34,965 nucleotides of DNA from an uncultured Caulobacteraceae bacterium (lineage in GTDB: Bacteria; Pseudomonadota; Alphaproteobacteria; Caulobacterales; Caulobacteraceae), in the NCBI GenBank assembly GCA_903923135.1, contig CAIXWN010000102.1, positions 1 to 34,965 on the forward strand, given 5' to 3'. The notes under the pieces were generated by a model, which worked only from the letters and a program-made list of their open reading frames with translations, was not told the DNA's origin and did no database searches. How positions within the stretch are numbered: position 1 is the stretch's first letter; every line of letters begins with the position of its first letter. The position numbers and the translations under genes were made by a program. Below, piece by piece: positions 16,925-23,955 of this stretch.

Positions 16925-17181
16925 GGGCAGGCCTCCACCACCGAGCCGCCACGGGCGTCCGGCGCTTCAAACGCGGGCCTCTCTGCCCCGTCCCGCGCCG
17001 CAGGCAAACATAATTCGCGGTAATGCGCCGATCGGGTTGTGCGATGCGCCTTTGACGCTGGAACCCCCGCCGACGGTGGGCTATGGGCCGACGTCCGGCG
17101 GGCGATAAAGATCCGTCGGAACAGGCGCGCCGGCCCAGGCCGGGACGTCTGCAGACAGCCCAGGGCAAGGAAACCGGTCGC

Positions 17182-18786
17182 ATGTTCGCTTGGAACTTCG
17201 GGGATATTCTGGATGGGGTTTCGGCGGTCATGCCGCCTGAAGCGCCGGCCCTGATCCATGGGGACCGCGTGATACGCTGGGGCGAGGCGACGTTCCGATC
17301 CAACAACCTGGCCAGGGCGATGATCGCCCGTGGGTCGGCCCCCGGCGACAAGGTCGCCTTCTACATGCACAACCGGCCGGAATACACCGAGACCCTGGCC
17401 GCCTGCTTCAAGGCGCGGCTGGTGCACGTTAACGTGAACTACCGCTATACGCCGGACGAAGTGTTCTACATTTTCGACAATTCCGACGCCCAGACCGTGG
17501 TTTACGGTGTGGAGTTCCGACGCAATATCGAGGCCATCCGGCCCCGGCTCACCAAGGTGAAGACCTTCATCGAGGTCGGGCCTGGCGGCGATTTCGCCGA
17601 GAGTTTCGAGGCGATGTGCCTCGAAGGCGACGGCCAGCCGCTGGATATCCGGCGCAGTCCCGACGACCTCTTCTTCATCTACACCGGCGGCACCACCGGC
17701 ATGCCCAAGGGCGTGATGTGGACCCATGACGACATGCGGCAGATCACCATGGCCGCGGCGCGGGCGCTCGGTCCGGTGCCGGAGACGCTGGATGAACTCG
17801 TGACGGCAGCGCGCATGATGGGTCCTGGCCCCGCCAGTGTTATCGCCCCGCCGCTGATGCATGGGACCGGACTGCTGACGGCCATGGCTGGTCTGCTGGG
17901 GGGCGGCGCCGTCATAACCCTGCCCTCCCTGCACTTCACCGCCGAGGAAATGCTTGAGGCGATCGACCGCTGGAAGCCCGCCAATGTGACCATCGTCGGC
18001 GACCCTTTCGCCCGCCCGCTGGCGGAGGCGTTGGACCGCGATCCGGGCCGTTACGATGTCTCCAGTGTCCAGCGCATCACCTCCTCGGGTGTCATGTGGA
18101 GCCTCGAGGTGAAACGCGCCCTTCTGCGTCATATGCCCCAGGCGATGCTCGCCGACGCCTTCTCATCGTCCGAGGCCCTCGGTCTTGGAACGTCGATCAT
18201 GACTGCCGCCGGAGAAGTGCAGACCGCCAAGTTCGCGCTCGGCGAGCGCGCCCGCGTCTTCGACGAGAATGATCAGCCCGTGGCGCCTGGTTCGGGCGTA
18301 CGCGGCATGGTGGCCGTCGGGCCGCCCAATCCTGTAGGCTACTACAAGGATCCGGAGAAGACGGCGCGGACGTTCCGCGAAATCAACGGCGTGCGGTATT
18401 CAGTGCCGGGCGACTGGTGCATCGTTGAGGCCGATGGCACGCTCACTCTGCTCGGGAGAGGCAACGCCTGTATCAACACCGCCGGAGAGAAGGTGTTTCC
18501 CGAGGAAGTGGAAGAGGCGCTCAAAACCCACCCCGACGTTGAGGACGCCCTGGTGGTGGGCCTGCCCGACCCGAAGTGGGGCCAATCGGTGACCGGGGTG
18601 GTCACGCTCTATCCCGGAAAGTCGCTGGATGAAGGCGCGCTGATCGCCCACGTCCGTCAGACGCTCGCCGCCTACAAGGCCCCGAAGCGTCTCGTCACCG
18701 GAGACGTCAACCTCCGTGCGCCTAACGGCAAGGCCGACTACAAGTCCGCAACCGCCTTCGCGTTTGAAGCCCTGACCAGTCCCTGA
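17182..18786 (+). CDS. Acyl-CoA synthetase (FadD-type AMP-forming ligase)
   Basis: A 534-residue adenylating enzyme that activates a carboxylic acid to its CoA thioester through an acyl-AMP. The P-loop YTGGTTGMPKG lies at 167-177, the motif A5 region reads ADAFSSSEALG, the A8 hinge is VPGDWCIVEADGTLTLLGRG, and the C-terminal catalytic lysine region is APNGKADYKSA. The IYTGGTTGMPKGVMW block recalls mycobacterial FadD19-like enzymes acting on long-chain or steroid side-chain acids. ATG 17182 follows AAGGAAA; the upstream extension from 17083 is not supported. Near two P450s, it could activate acids formed after terminal hydroxylation; that link is inference. Confidence 0.9.
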   Translation: MFAWNFGDILDGVSAVMPPEAPALIHGDRVIRWGEATFRSNNLARAMIARGSAPGDKVAFYMHNRPEYTETLAACFKARLVHVNVNYRYTPDEVFYIFDNSDAQTVVYGVEFRRNIEAIRPRLTKVKTFIEVGPGGDFAESFEAMCLEGDGQPLDIRRSPDDLFFIYTGGTTGMPKGVMWTHDDMRQITMAAARALGPVPETLDELVTAARMMGPGPASVIAPPLMHGTGLLTAMAGLLGGGAVITLPSLHFTAEEMLEAIDRWKPANVTIVGDPFARPLAEALDRDPGRYDVSSVQRITSSGVMWSLEVKRALLRHMPQAMLADAFSSSEALGLGTSIMTAAGEVQTAKFALGERARVFDENDQPVAPGSGVRGMVAVGPPNPVGYYKDPEKTARTFREINGVRYSVPGDWCIVEADGTLTLLGRGNACINTAGEKVFPEEVEEALKTHPDVEDALVVGLPDPKWGQSVTGVVTLYPGKSLDEGALIAHVRQTLAAYKAPKRLVTGDVNLRAPNGKADYKSATAFAFEALTSP

Positions 18787-18829
18787 GGTGAGGCCCCCCT
18801 GAGCGGGAGCGATTGACCCGAATCTTCGC

Positions 18830-18849
18830 GGGCGGCCCTGTGGCCACCC
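18830..18849. terminator. Hairpin between convergent acyl-CoA synthetase and small membrane protein genes
   Basis: GGGCGGCC (18830-18837) pairs with GGCCACCC (18842-18849) around a CTGT loop, with one imperfect pair that becomes a G-U pair in the leftward transcript. It lies 11 bp after the end of the leftward gene. No T-run follows. Confidence 0.45.
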
Positions 18850-18860
18850 GGCTGCGGAGG

Positions 18861-19223
18861 TCAGAGCGCGAAGGCCGAGGATCGCAGGCGACGCAGGACG
18901 TTGGCGCGCCGCACTTCCAGCCGGCGGCGGATCGCCGAGCGCCGGACGAAGTCCCGTTCGATCATGAGGTAGAGGCGATGGCACGCCACCGCAAGGGTTA
19001 GCACCAGTGCCGGCAACGAAAACGCCGGGCTGTGGAGCACCTCGGCCAGGGCCAGCCAGGCCAGAAGCATCGTCATCGCTGTGCGGCGCAGGTCCCCGAA
19101 CGCCAGATCGGCCACGGCCTGACCGCGGGCGCGGATCAGTTCGGATGGCGTGGACCGGCGGGACATACGGAACAACAGCGTCCGGTCGGTCGCAGGGACG
19201 GGGCTATCGGCGGCGAAACTCAT
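18861..19223 (-). CDS. Small membrane protein of unknown function
   Basis: A 120-residue protein. The N-terminal half is soluble and basic (RMSRRSTPSELIRARGQ), followed by hydrophobic segments at about 48-66 and 68-86, and a very Arg-rich C-terminal tail (RRSAIRRRLEVRRANVLRRLR). I do not recognise a family. Reality is supported by an ATG with AGGGA six bases upstream, a promoter-like pair upstream (19301-19329) and a hairpin just after the stop. Its job is unknown; the basic tail could contact membrane phospholipid or nucleic acid. Confidence 0.62.
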   Translation of the reverse strand: MSFAADSPVPATDRTLLFRMSRRSTPSELIRARGQAVADLAFGDLRRTAMTMLLAWLALAEVLHSPAFSLPALVLTLAVACHRLYLMIERDFVRRSAIRRRLEVRRANVLRRLRSSAFAL

Positions 19224-19300
19224 CGGGTGTCCCTGCTCCGTGGCTGGGATTGAGCCAGTTTCGTCAAGGTTCCGACGCCCCTCGGATCAACGACCTCACC

Positions 19301-19329
19301 TTAATCAGACCGGTTCGGGGGCAAGTCAA
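19301..19329 (-). promoter_or_regulatory. Sigma70-type promoter of the small membrane protein gene
   Basis: On the minus strand TTGACT (19329-19324) and GATTAA (19306-19301) are separated by 17 bp. A start of transcription near 19294 would leave a leader of about 70 nt before the ATG at 19223. The spacing and hexamers are good for an alphaproteobacterial housekeeping promoter. Confidence 0.5.
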
Positions 19330-19351
19330 CGCAGTGGGATTTGTTAAGCAA

Positions 19352-19367
19352 TGTGAAATTGATCACG
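19352..19367. promoter_or_regulatory. CRP/FNR-family-like site
   Basis: TGTGA-AATTGA-TCACG matches the CRP consensus TGTGA-N6-TCACA at 9 of 10 specified bases. Its centre lies about 65 bp upstream of the predicted start site, near the -61.5 position of class I activators. It overlaps a second inverted repeat, ATCACG-TTTT-CGTGAT (19362-19377). Confidence 0.45.
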
Positions 19368-19615
19368 TTTTCGTGATATCAATCCGCGTGCGACCTATTC
19401 GCGCAGGACTCCAGAGAACCGTCGGGACGCGAATCGGCGCTGAGGGCGCGAACACGCGCACACCTTTGAAACCGTTCGCCACGCCAAACGCCCGGACGAT
19501 CTGAAGTCGCCGCTCTACGCCTCTGCCCGAGATTTACCCCGTTCCAATACTACGTTCCTCCCAAATTAATCAGGATACATCCCATCAGGACGCCAGACGG
19601 TCGCCGTAGGGCTAG

Positions 19616-19657
19616 GCGCCGCAGGCCGGCACGACCGGCGGGCCGCTCCGCCGGCGC
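19616..19657 (-). terminator. GC-rich hairpin after the carotenoid-cleavage-type oxygenase gene
   Basis: GCGCCG (19616-19621) faces CGGCGC (19652-19657), and between them GCCGG-CACGA-CCGGC (19625-19639) forms a second perfect stem. The structure begins directly after the leftward stop codon at 19659. There is no T-run. Confidence 0.4.
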
Positions 19658-19658
19658 T

Positions 19659-21131
19659 TCAGATGCGCCCGTCCCGGATGAACGCCCGGTCCGCCCACAC
19701 CGAGTGGGTGCCGCTGCAGATCTTGTGCGGCAGGGCGATACGCGCCACGGGCCCCTCTTCGAAACGACGGCAGTCGATGAGGATGCATTCGGACCGACCC
19801 GTGTTCTCGTCGATGACAAAGCTGACGAGGTAGCCGTCATCCTCCTCCGTGGCGCCGATTCGCGGAGCGAATGGCGCCTCGCTGGCGTAACGGCCCTCGG
19901 CCAGGTCCACCCGCCAGGACTGGCCGGTCTCGAGGTCATGCTTGACGAAGCCGGTGAACAGGAACCATCCGGGCCTGGCCACGGTGGAATAGGCGTAGCG
20001 ATAGGGGCGCCCGGCAAAGCGCTGGTTGAACATGCCGAACTCCAGGACCCGATCGTCGAGATGACCCTCGCTCGTCTCGCCAGTCCTGAGGTTGAAGCGC
20101 CAACGATGAAGTTTGGGTCGGAAGCTGTATTCGTCAAGAAACGCCATCAGGTGCCCGTAGCCATCGGGCGCGGTCTTGATCGGGCGCGGCGTAGGATTTT
20201 CCTGGAAGTAGGCGTCCATCACCAGCTCATCGCCATCCTCGAAGGCGTTGAGGAAATGCAGGATGTAGCAGGGATCGGCCTCGAACCACCGCATATCCGA
20301 TCGCGCGCCATGCCGGGGTATCACCCCGAATCGCGATGGCAGGCCCTCGTGCAGCCGCACCGCATGGATGTTACGCTTCAGCAGTTCGGCGTCCCAGAAC
20401 ACCGGCAGGTCATTGACGATCGAGTAGCGTTCGCTGAACGCCATGTCATGCGGCAACCGCGGCCCCGGCAGGTCGATGGGGATGTAGCTGCTCACCTTGC
20501 CGGAACGGTCGACAACGCCGTAGTGCATGTATGGCGCATGTGTTGAATAGTTGAAGAACAGCAACTCGCCGGTCCGCTCGTCGACCTTGGTGTGGGCGGA
20601 GACACCGTCCAGCGGGGCCCATGGCGCAACGCCGAGTTGCTCAAGGGTCTCGGGATCGAGCACATAAGCCTCGCCGCATTGATAGAAGGTGGCGATGACC
20701 TTGCCGCCGTGCACAACCACGTCGGTCGAGGCGGTGTCCTTCAGGCCGCCGTGCGCGCCGAATCCCGGTCGCAGCGACACATCGGGGCCGTCCATCAGAC
20801 CGCCCCAAAGGGAGCCGCCGACTTCCTGTTCGGCCTGTAAGCCGCGGGTGCGCACCCAGCGGTTGCGATAGCTGGCGCGGCCGCCCTGGAAGTCGATCTG
20901 ATGCAGCATGCCGTCGCCGTCAAAGGGGTGAAACCGACCCAGCGGCTGGTGGATCTGGTTCTCGGTGTTGCGGATGTAGACGCCGTCGATGTCGGCGGGA
21001 ATCGCCCCTTCGATGACCTCAAGGTCCCAGGCGTTGACCTCCTCGTGCAGCGGCGTCCACGCGCCATTCAAATAGGGGTGATTGCTCGGCATGAGCGTGG
21101 TTTGAATAGGCGGCAGGTGCTCTAACTTCAT
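19659..21131 (-). CDS. Carotenoid oxygenase-family dioxygenase (carotenoid/stilbene cleavage type)
   Basis: A 490-residue non-haem iron enzyme of the RPE65/CCD/lignostilbene dioxygenase family. The four expected iron-binding histidines are present in family context: H180 (SAHTKVD), H228 (LPHDMAF), H292 (LHFLNAFEDGDE) and H476 (SGTHSVW). The N-terminal NPYLNGAW..-like opening (NHPYLNGAWTPLHEEV) and GVYIRNTENQ are also typical. These enzymes split conjugated double bonds with O2; bacterial members act on apocarotenoids or lignin-derived stilbenes, and I cannot choose between them. ATG 21131 has GAGGAAGG just upstream. It lies 133 bp downstream of an NTF2-like gene that an IS has split, so its expression may have changed. 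Confidence 0.92.
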   Translation of the reverse strand: MKLEHLPPIQTTLMPSNHPYLNGAWTPLHEEVNAWDLEVIEGAIPADIDGVYIRNTENQIHQPLGRFHPFDGDGMLHQIDFQGGRASYRNRWVRTRGLQAEQEVGGSLWGGLMDGPDVSLRPGFGAHGGLKDTASTDVVVHGGKVIATFYQCGEAYVLDPETLEQLGVAPWAPLDGVSAHTKVDERTGELLFFNYSTHAPYMHYGVVDRSGKVSSYIPIDLPGPRLPHDMAFSERYSIVNDLPVFWDAELLKRNIHAVRLHEGLPSRFGVIPRHGARSDMRWFEADPCYILHFLNAFEDGDELVMDAYFQENPTPRPIKTAPDGYGHLMAFLDEYSFRPKLHRWRFNLRTGETSEGHLDDRVLEFGMFNQRFAGRPYRYAYSTVARPGWFLFTGFVKHDLETGQSWRVDLAEGRYASEAPFAPRIGATEEDDGYLVSFVIDENTGRSECILIDCRRFEEGPVARIALPHKICSGTHSVWADRAFIRDGRI

Positions 21132-21427
21132 GGGGCGCCTTCCTCGGGCAAGCTTCAGGCGACCAGTCAAGTCCCCAACGGCCCCCTGACGCCCCCTTGG
21201 TCTCTACAGCCAAACCGGCGCGCCGACCACCGGGGCGGCCGCGGACGCGACGGAAGCGCGCGTGTCAGGCGGCATAGAAGAATCTCTCCTCGACAATCTT
21301 CCCCTCCTTGACTGTGTAAAGCACGATTTCATTCCTGGTGTGGCGGTGACCAGTGTCCCGGAAAGTCTGGTCAATGACGAAACGCACCGTGAACTGTTCG
21401 CGGTTCACATGGGGACCCAATAGCTAG

Positions 21428-21436
21428 GCTCAGGAC
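21428..21436. repeat. Left terminal inverted repeat of the IS
   Basis: GCTCAGGAC, perfect match to the complement of the right end; preceded by CTAG target duplication. Confidence 0.88.
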
Positions 21437-21499
21437 CTATTAAATTGTTTGCGCGGGGCGCGACAGATTGATTCACTGGCGGTGCGAGGAGGCGCTGCC

Positions 21500-22254
21500 A
21501 TGAGTGATTTGTTCTGGCTTTCGGCGGCGCAGATGCGTCGGATCGAGCCCTATTTTCCATTGTCGCACGGCGTGGCGCGTGTGGACGACCGCAGGGTGAT
21601 CAGCGGGATTATCTTCGTGATCCGCAACGGGCTGCGGTGGCGCGACGCTCCGAAGGACTATGGCCCACACAAGACGATCTATAATCGCTTCATCCGCTGG
21701 AGCCGGCTTGGGGTGTTCAACAAGATCTTCGCCGCCCTGGCGGCGAAGGGCGGCAAGACTGATCAGTTGATGATCGATGCGACCCACCTAAAAGCTCATC
21801 GAACGGCGGCGAGCCTGCTCAAAAAGGGGCTGTTCCCCGACGTATCGGACGCACCAAAGGCGGTTTGAACTCCAAACTGCACGCCCTCTGCGATGGCCGC
21901 GGACGGCCTCTGGTCATGCTGCTGAGCGAAGGCCAGATGAGCGACTACAAGGGCGCGGCGTTGATGATCGATGCGTTCCCCAAGGCCCGGGCCCTTCTCG
22001 GCGACAAAGGCTACGACGCCGACTGGTTCCGCCAGGCCCTGACCGAACGCGGGATAACGCCGTGCATCCCGCCAAAGGCCAACAGGAAAATCCAGATCGA
22101 CTACGACAAGGGCCTCTACAAGCAGCGCCACAAGATCGAGAACATGTTCGGCAGGATCAAGGACTGGCGACGCATACACACCCGCTACGACCGCTGCGCG
22201 CACACCTTCATGTCCGCCATCTGCATCGCGGCAACCGTCATCTTCTGGCTATGA
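21500..22254 (+). CDS. IS5-family transposase, OrfA and OrfB joined by -1 frameshift
   Basis: OrfA starts at ATG 21500 after AGGAGG and stops at 21868. OrfB is in the -1 frame and stops at 22254. A switch at AAAAAGGGG (21821-21829) would give the continuous family sequence KKGAVPRRIGRTKGG, whereas OrfA alone ends in an unrelated tail. The DDE residues fall in MIDATHLKAHR (OrfA), GDKGYDADW and KIENMFGRIKDWRRIHTRYDR (OrfB). The encoded DDE transposase catalyses cut-and-paste or copy-out transposition of this IS. Programmed frameshifting is known in this IS group; the joined product would be about 251 residues. The alternative is that the shift is an inactivating mutation. Confidence 0.9.
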
Positions 22255-22261
22255 TCAATGA

Positions 22262-22270
22262 GTCCTGAGC
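22262..22270. repeat. Right terminal inverted repeat of the IS
   Basis: GTCCTGAGC, the complement of the left end, followed by CTAG. Confidence 0.88.
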
Positions 22271-22548
22271 CTAGCAGGCATGGATTTCATGGGTGTCCCG
22301 CCAGCAGCAATCCTTGGCGCTGACCGCATCCTTGCCACGCAGCACCGCGCTTTCGCCCGTAGCCTCGACACTGACCATGTCGTGCGACCAGTAGAGTTCA
22401 CCGCGGGCAATAACATCGCCCTGTCGGCACGGCTCGACGAAGTCCTTCGCCAGATCAACGATACCCATGAAGGCCCCCAAGCCCAGTTCGTCCGGGCCCG
22501 GCCGGGGACGTAGGCCACTATCCGGAGCTTCGGGGACACGCGCCAGGG

Positions 22549-23868
22549 CTATTCCACGCTGGCGAGGACTGCGGACAACTTGTCCGCAATTTCATCGATA
22601 TGGGCCCGTTCGATGATCAGTGGCGGCGAAAGGGCGATTATGTCGCCGGTGTAGCGAACCAGGAGACCACTATCGAAGCATCGGTGGAACACTTCACCGG
22701 CCCGGGCGCCCGGCGCACCGGGACGGGGCTCAAGTTCGATCGCGGCCACCATGCCGAGACTGCGGATGTCGATGACGTGGCGCGCCCCCTGCAGACCATG
22801 GATCGCGTCGCCAAAGGGCTGGCTCATCTGCCGGGCGCGCTCGAACAGCCCCTCCTCGGCGTAGATATCCAGGGCGGCCATGCCCGCCGCGGCCGCCAGA
22901 GGATGACCGCTGTAGGTGTAGCCGTGGAAAAGTTCGATCCCCGGCGGGCTGGACTGCACGACCGCATCATAGATCTCAGGCCGTGTGACCACCGCGCCCA
23001 TGGGGACGGCGGCATTCGTCAACCCCTTGGCGCAGCAGATCATGTCCGGAAGCACGCCGAAATGGTCCGCGGCCGTCGCGGCACCCAGGCGGCCGAAGCC
23101 GGTGATCACTTCGTCAAAGATCAGCAGGATGCCATGCTTCGTGGAGATCTCGCGCAGACGCTCGAGGTAGCCCTTCGGTGGCACCAGCACTCCGGTGGAT
23201 CCGGCAAGGGGCTCGACGACAACGGCGGCGATGGTGTCCGCGCCGTGCAGGGCAACCAGCCGCTCCAGGTCGTCGGCAAGCTCGGCGCCGCACTCGCGCT
23301 GACCGCGCACGAAGGTTCCGGAGGCGGGGTCATGGGTGTGACGGATGTGATCGACCCCGGGCAGCAGCGGCCCCCATTGGCGCCGGTTGGGTCCGATGCC
23401 GCCCACGGACACGCCGCCGAAGCCGACCCCGTGATAGCCCCGCTCCCTGCCGATAAGTCGCGTACGTGAGCCCTGGCCGATGGCCTTCTGGTAGGCGAGG
23501 GCGATCTTCAGCGCCGTATCCACCGCCTCCGATCCGGAGTTGCAGAAGAACACCTGGTCGAGCCCCTGCGGGAAGATCGAGGCGACACGACTGGCCATTT
23601 CGAACACCAGAGGGTGACCCAGCTGGAAGGTCGGCGCGAAATCAAGCTCAGCGGCCTGATGGGCGATGGCCTGCACGATGCGATCTCGAGTGTGCCCCGC
23701 ATTGACGCACCACAGGCCTGCGGTGCCATCCAGGACCGGCCGGCCATCGGGCGTGAAGTAGTGCATGTCCTTGGCGCGGGCGAGCAGTCGCGGCTGCGCT
23801 TTGAAGCCGCGATTGTTGGTGAACGGCATCCAGAAAGCGTCAAGAGAGTTCGGACGTGAGCCGTGCAT
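22549..23868 (-). CDS. Class III omega-aminotransferase (beta-alanine/omega-amino acid:pyruvate type)
   Basis: A 439-residue PLP enzyme that moves an amino group from an omega-amino acid or amine to pyruvate. The opening LDAFWMPFTNNRGFKA and VLDGTAGLWCVNAGH are very close to omega-amino acid:pyruvate transaminases. The PLP phosphate-binding stretch NSGSEAVDTALK lies at 110-121, the ring-binding aspartate is D252 (FDEVITGFGR) and the Schiff-base lysine is K281 (CCAKGLTNAAVPMG). ATG 23868 follows GGAG. It lies 87 bp downstream of the TonB receptor on the same strand, so the two probably form an operon. Beside polyamine genes it could process putrescine, aminopropanal-derived beta-alanine or similar compounds; the exact amine is inference. 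Confidence 0.92.
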   Translation of the reverse strand: MHGSRPNSLDAFWMPFTNNRGFKAQPRLLARAKDMHYFTPDGRPVLDGTAGLWCVNAGHTRDRIVQAIAHQAAELDFAPTFQLGHPLVFEMASRVASIFPQGLDQVFFCNSGSEAVDTALKIALAYQKAIGQGSRTRLIGRERGYHGVGFGGVSVGGIGPNRRQWGPLLPGVDHIRHTHDPASGTFVRGQRECGAELADDLERLVALHGADTIAAVVVEPLAGSTGVLVPPKGYLERLREISTKHGILLIFDEVITGFGRLGAATAADHFGVLPDMICCAKGLTNAAVPMGAVVTRPEIYDAVVQSSPPGIELFHGYTYSGHPLAAAAGMAALDIYAEEGLFERARQMSQPFGDAIHGLQGARHVIDIRSLGMVAAIELEPRPGAPGARAGEVFHRCFDSGLLVRYTGDIIALSPPLIIERAHIDEIADKLSAVLASVE

Positions 23869-23955
23869 AGGAAATCTCCGTTTAACGGGTGTCTCCCCCG
23901 CGCGCCGGCCGGGATGCGCGGCTCGCCGGAGCGGTCGGCGCGAGGGCGGTCGCGG

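Larger units (their letters stand above)
19224..19658. other. 435-bp spacer without a supported gene
   Basis: The part near 19301-19377 holds the promoter and CRP-like site described separately. The part from about 19616 holds a terminator-like hairpin for the oxygenase gene. The middle (about 19380-19615) includes a locally AT-rich patch near 19555-19590 but no reading frame with protein-like features on either strand and no RNA fold I can name. Confidence 0.6.
21428..22270 (+). mobile_element. IS5-family (IS427-group-like) insertion sequence
   Basis: An 843-bp element. Terminal inverted repeats are GCTCAGGAC (21428-21436) and GTCCTGAGC (22262-22270), perfect over 9 bp and flanked on each side by CTAG (21424-21427 and 22271-22274), a YTAR-type target duplication as expected for the IS427 group. 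Because CTAG is palindromic, the outer boundary could be shifted by one or two bases. It carries one transposase split in two frames, read rightward, opposite to the interrupted host gene. Confidence 0.93.
21265..22468 (-). pseudogene. NTF2/SnoaL-like gene split by an insertion sequence
   Basis: The N-terminal half runs from ATG 22468 to the IS edge at 22271 and ends in DTHEIHAC. The C-terminal half runs from about 21427 to the TGA at 21265, starting LLGPHVNREQF and ending KEGKIVEERFFYAA. Together they form a single protein of about 120 residues of the NTF2-like/SnoaL-like type (WSHDMVSVEA, KAKxxxW..HEIH, VxxFxxD and YTVKEGKIVEERFFY blocks), a cone fold found in isomerases, cyclases and small binding proteins. 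Spacing between the blocks is as expected for relatives once the IS is removed, but the junction codon is TAG (see findings). It lies between the aminotransferase and oxygenase genes on the same strand. Confidence 0.88.

Noticed and set aside
18861-19504. Rightward frames over the small membrane protein gene
   Set aside because: They are Arg/Pro-rich shadow frames without motifs; the leftward frame has a promoter, a ribosome site and a terminator-like hairpin.
22490-22510. GC-rich CCGGGCCCGG sequence as a terminator after the aminotransferase gene
   Set aside because: It is a palindrome without a loop and lacks a T-run, so I did not list it as a terminator.
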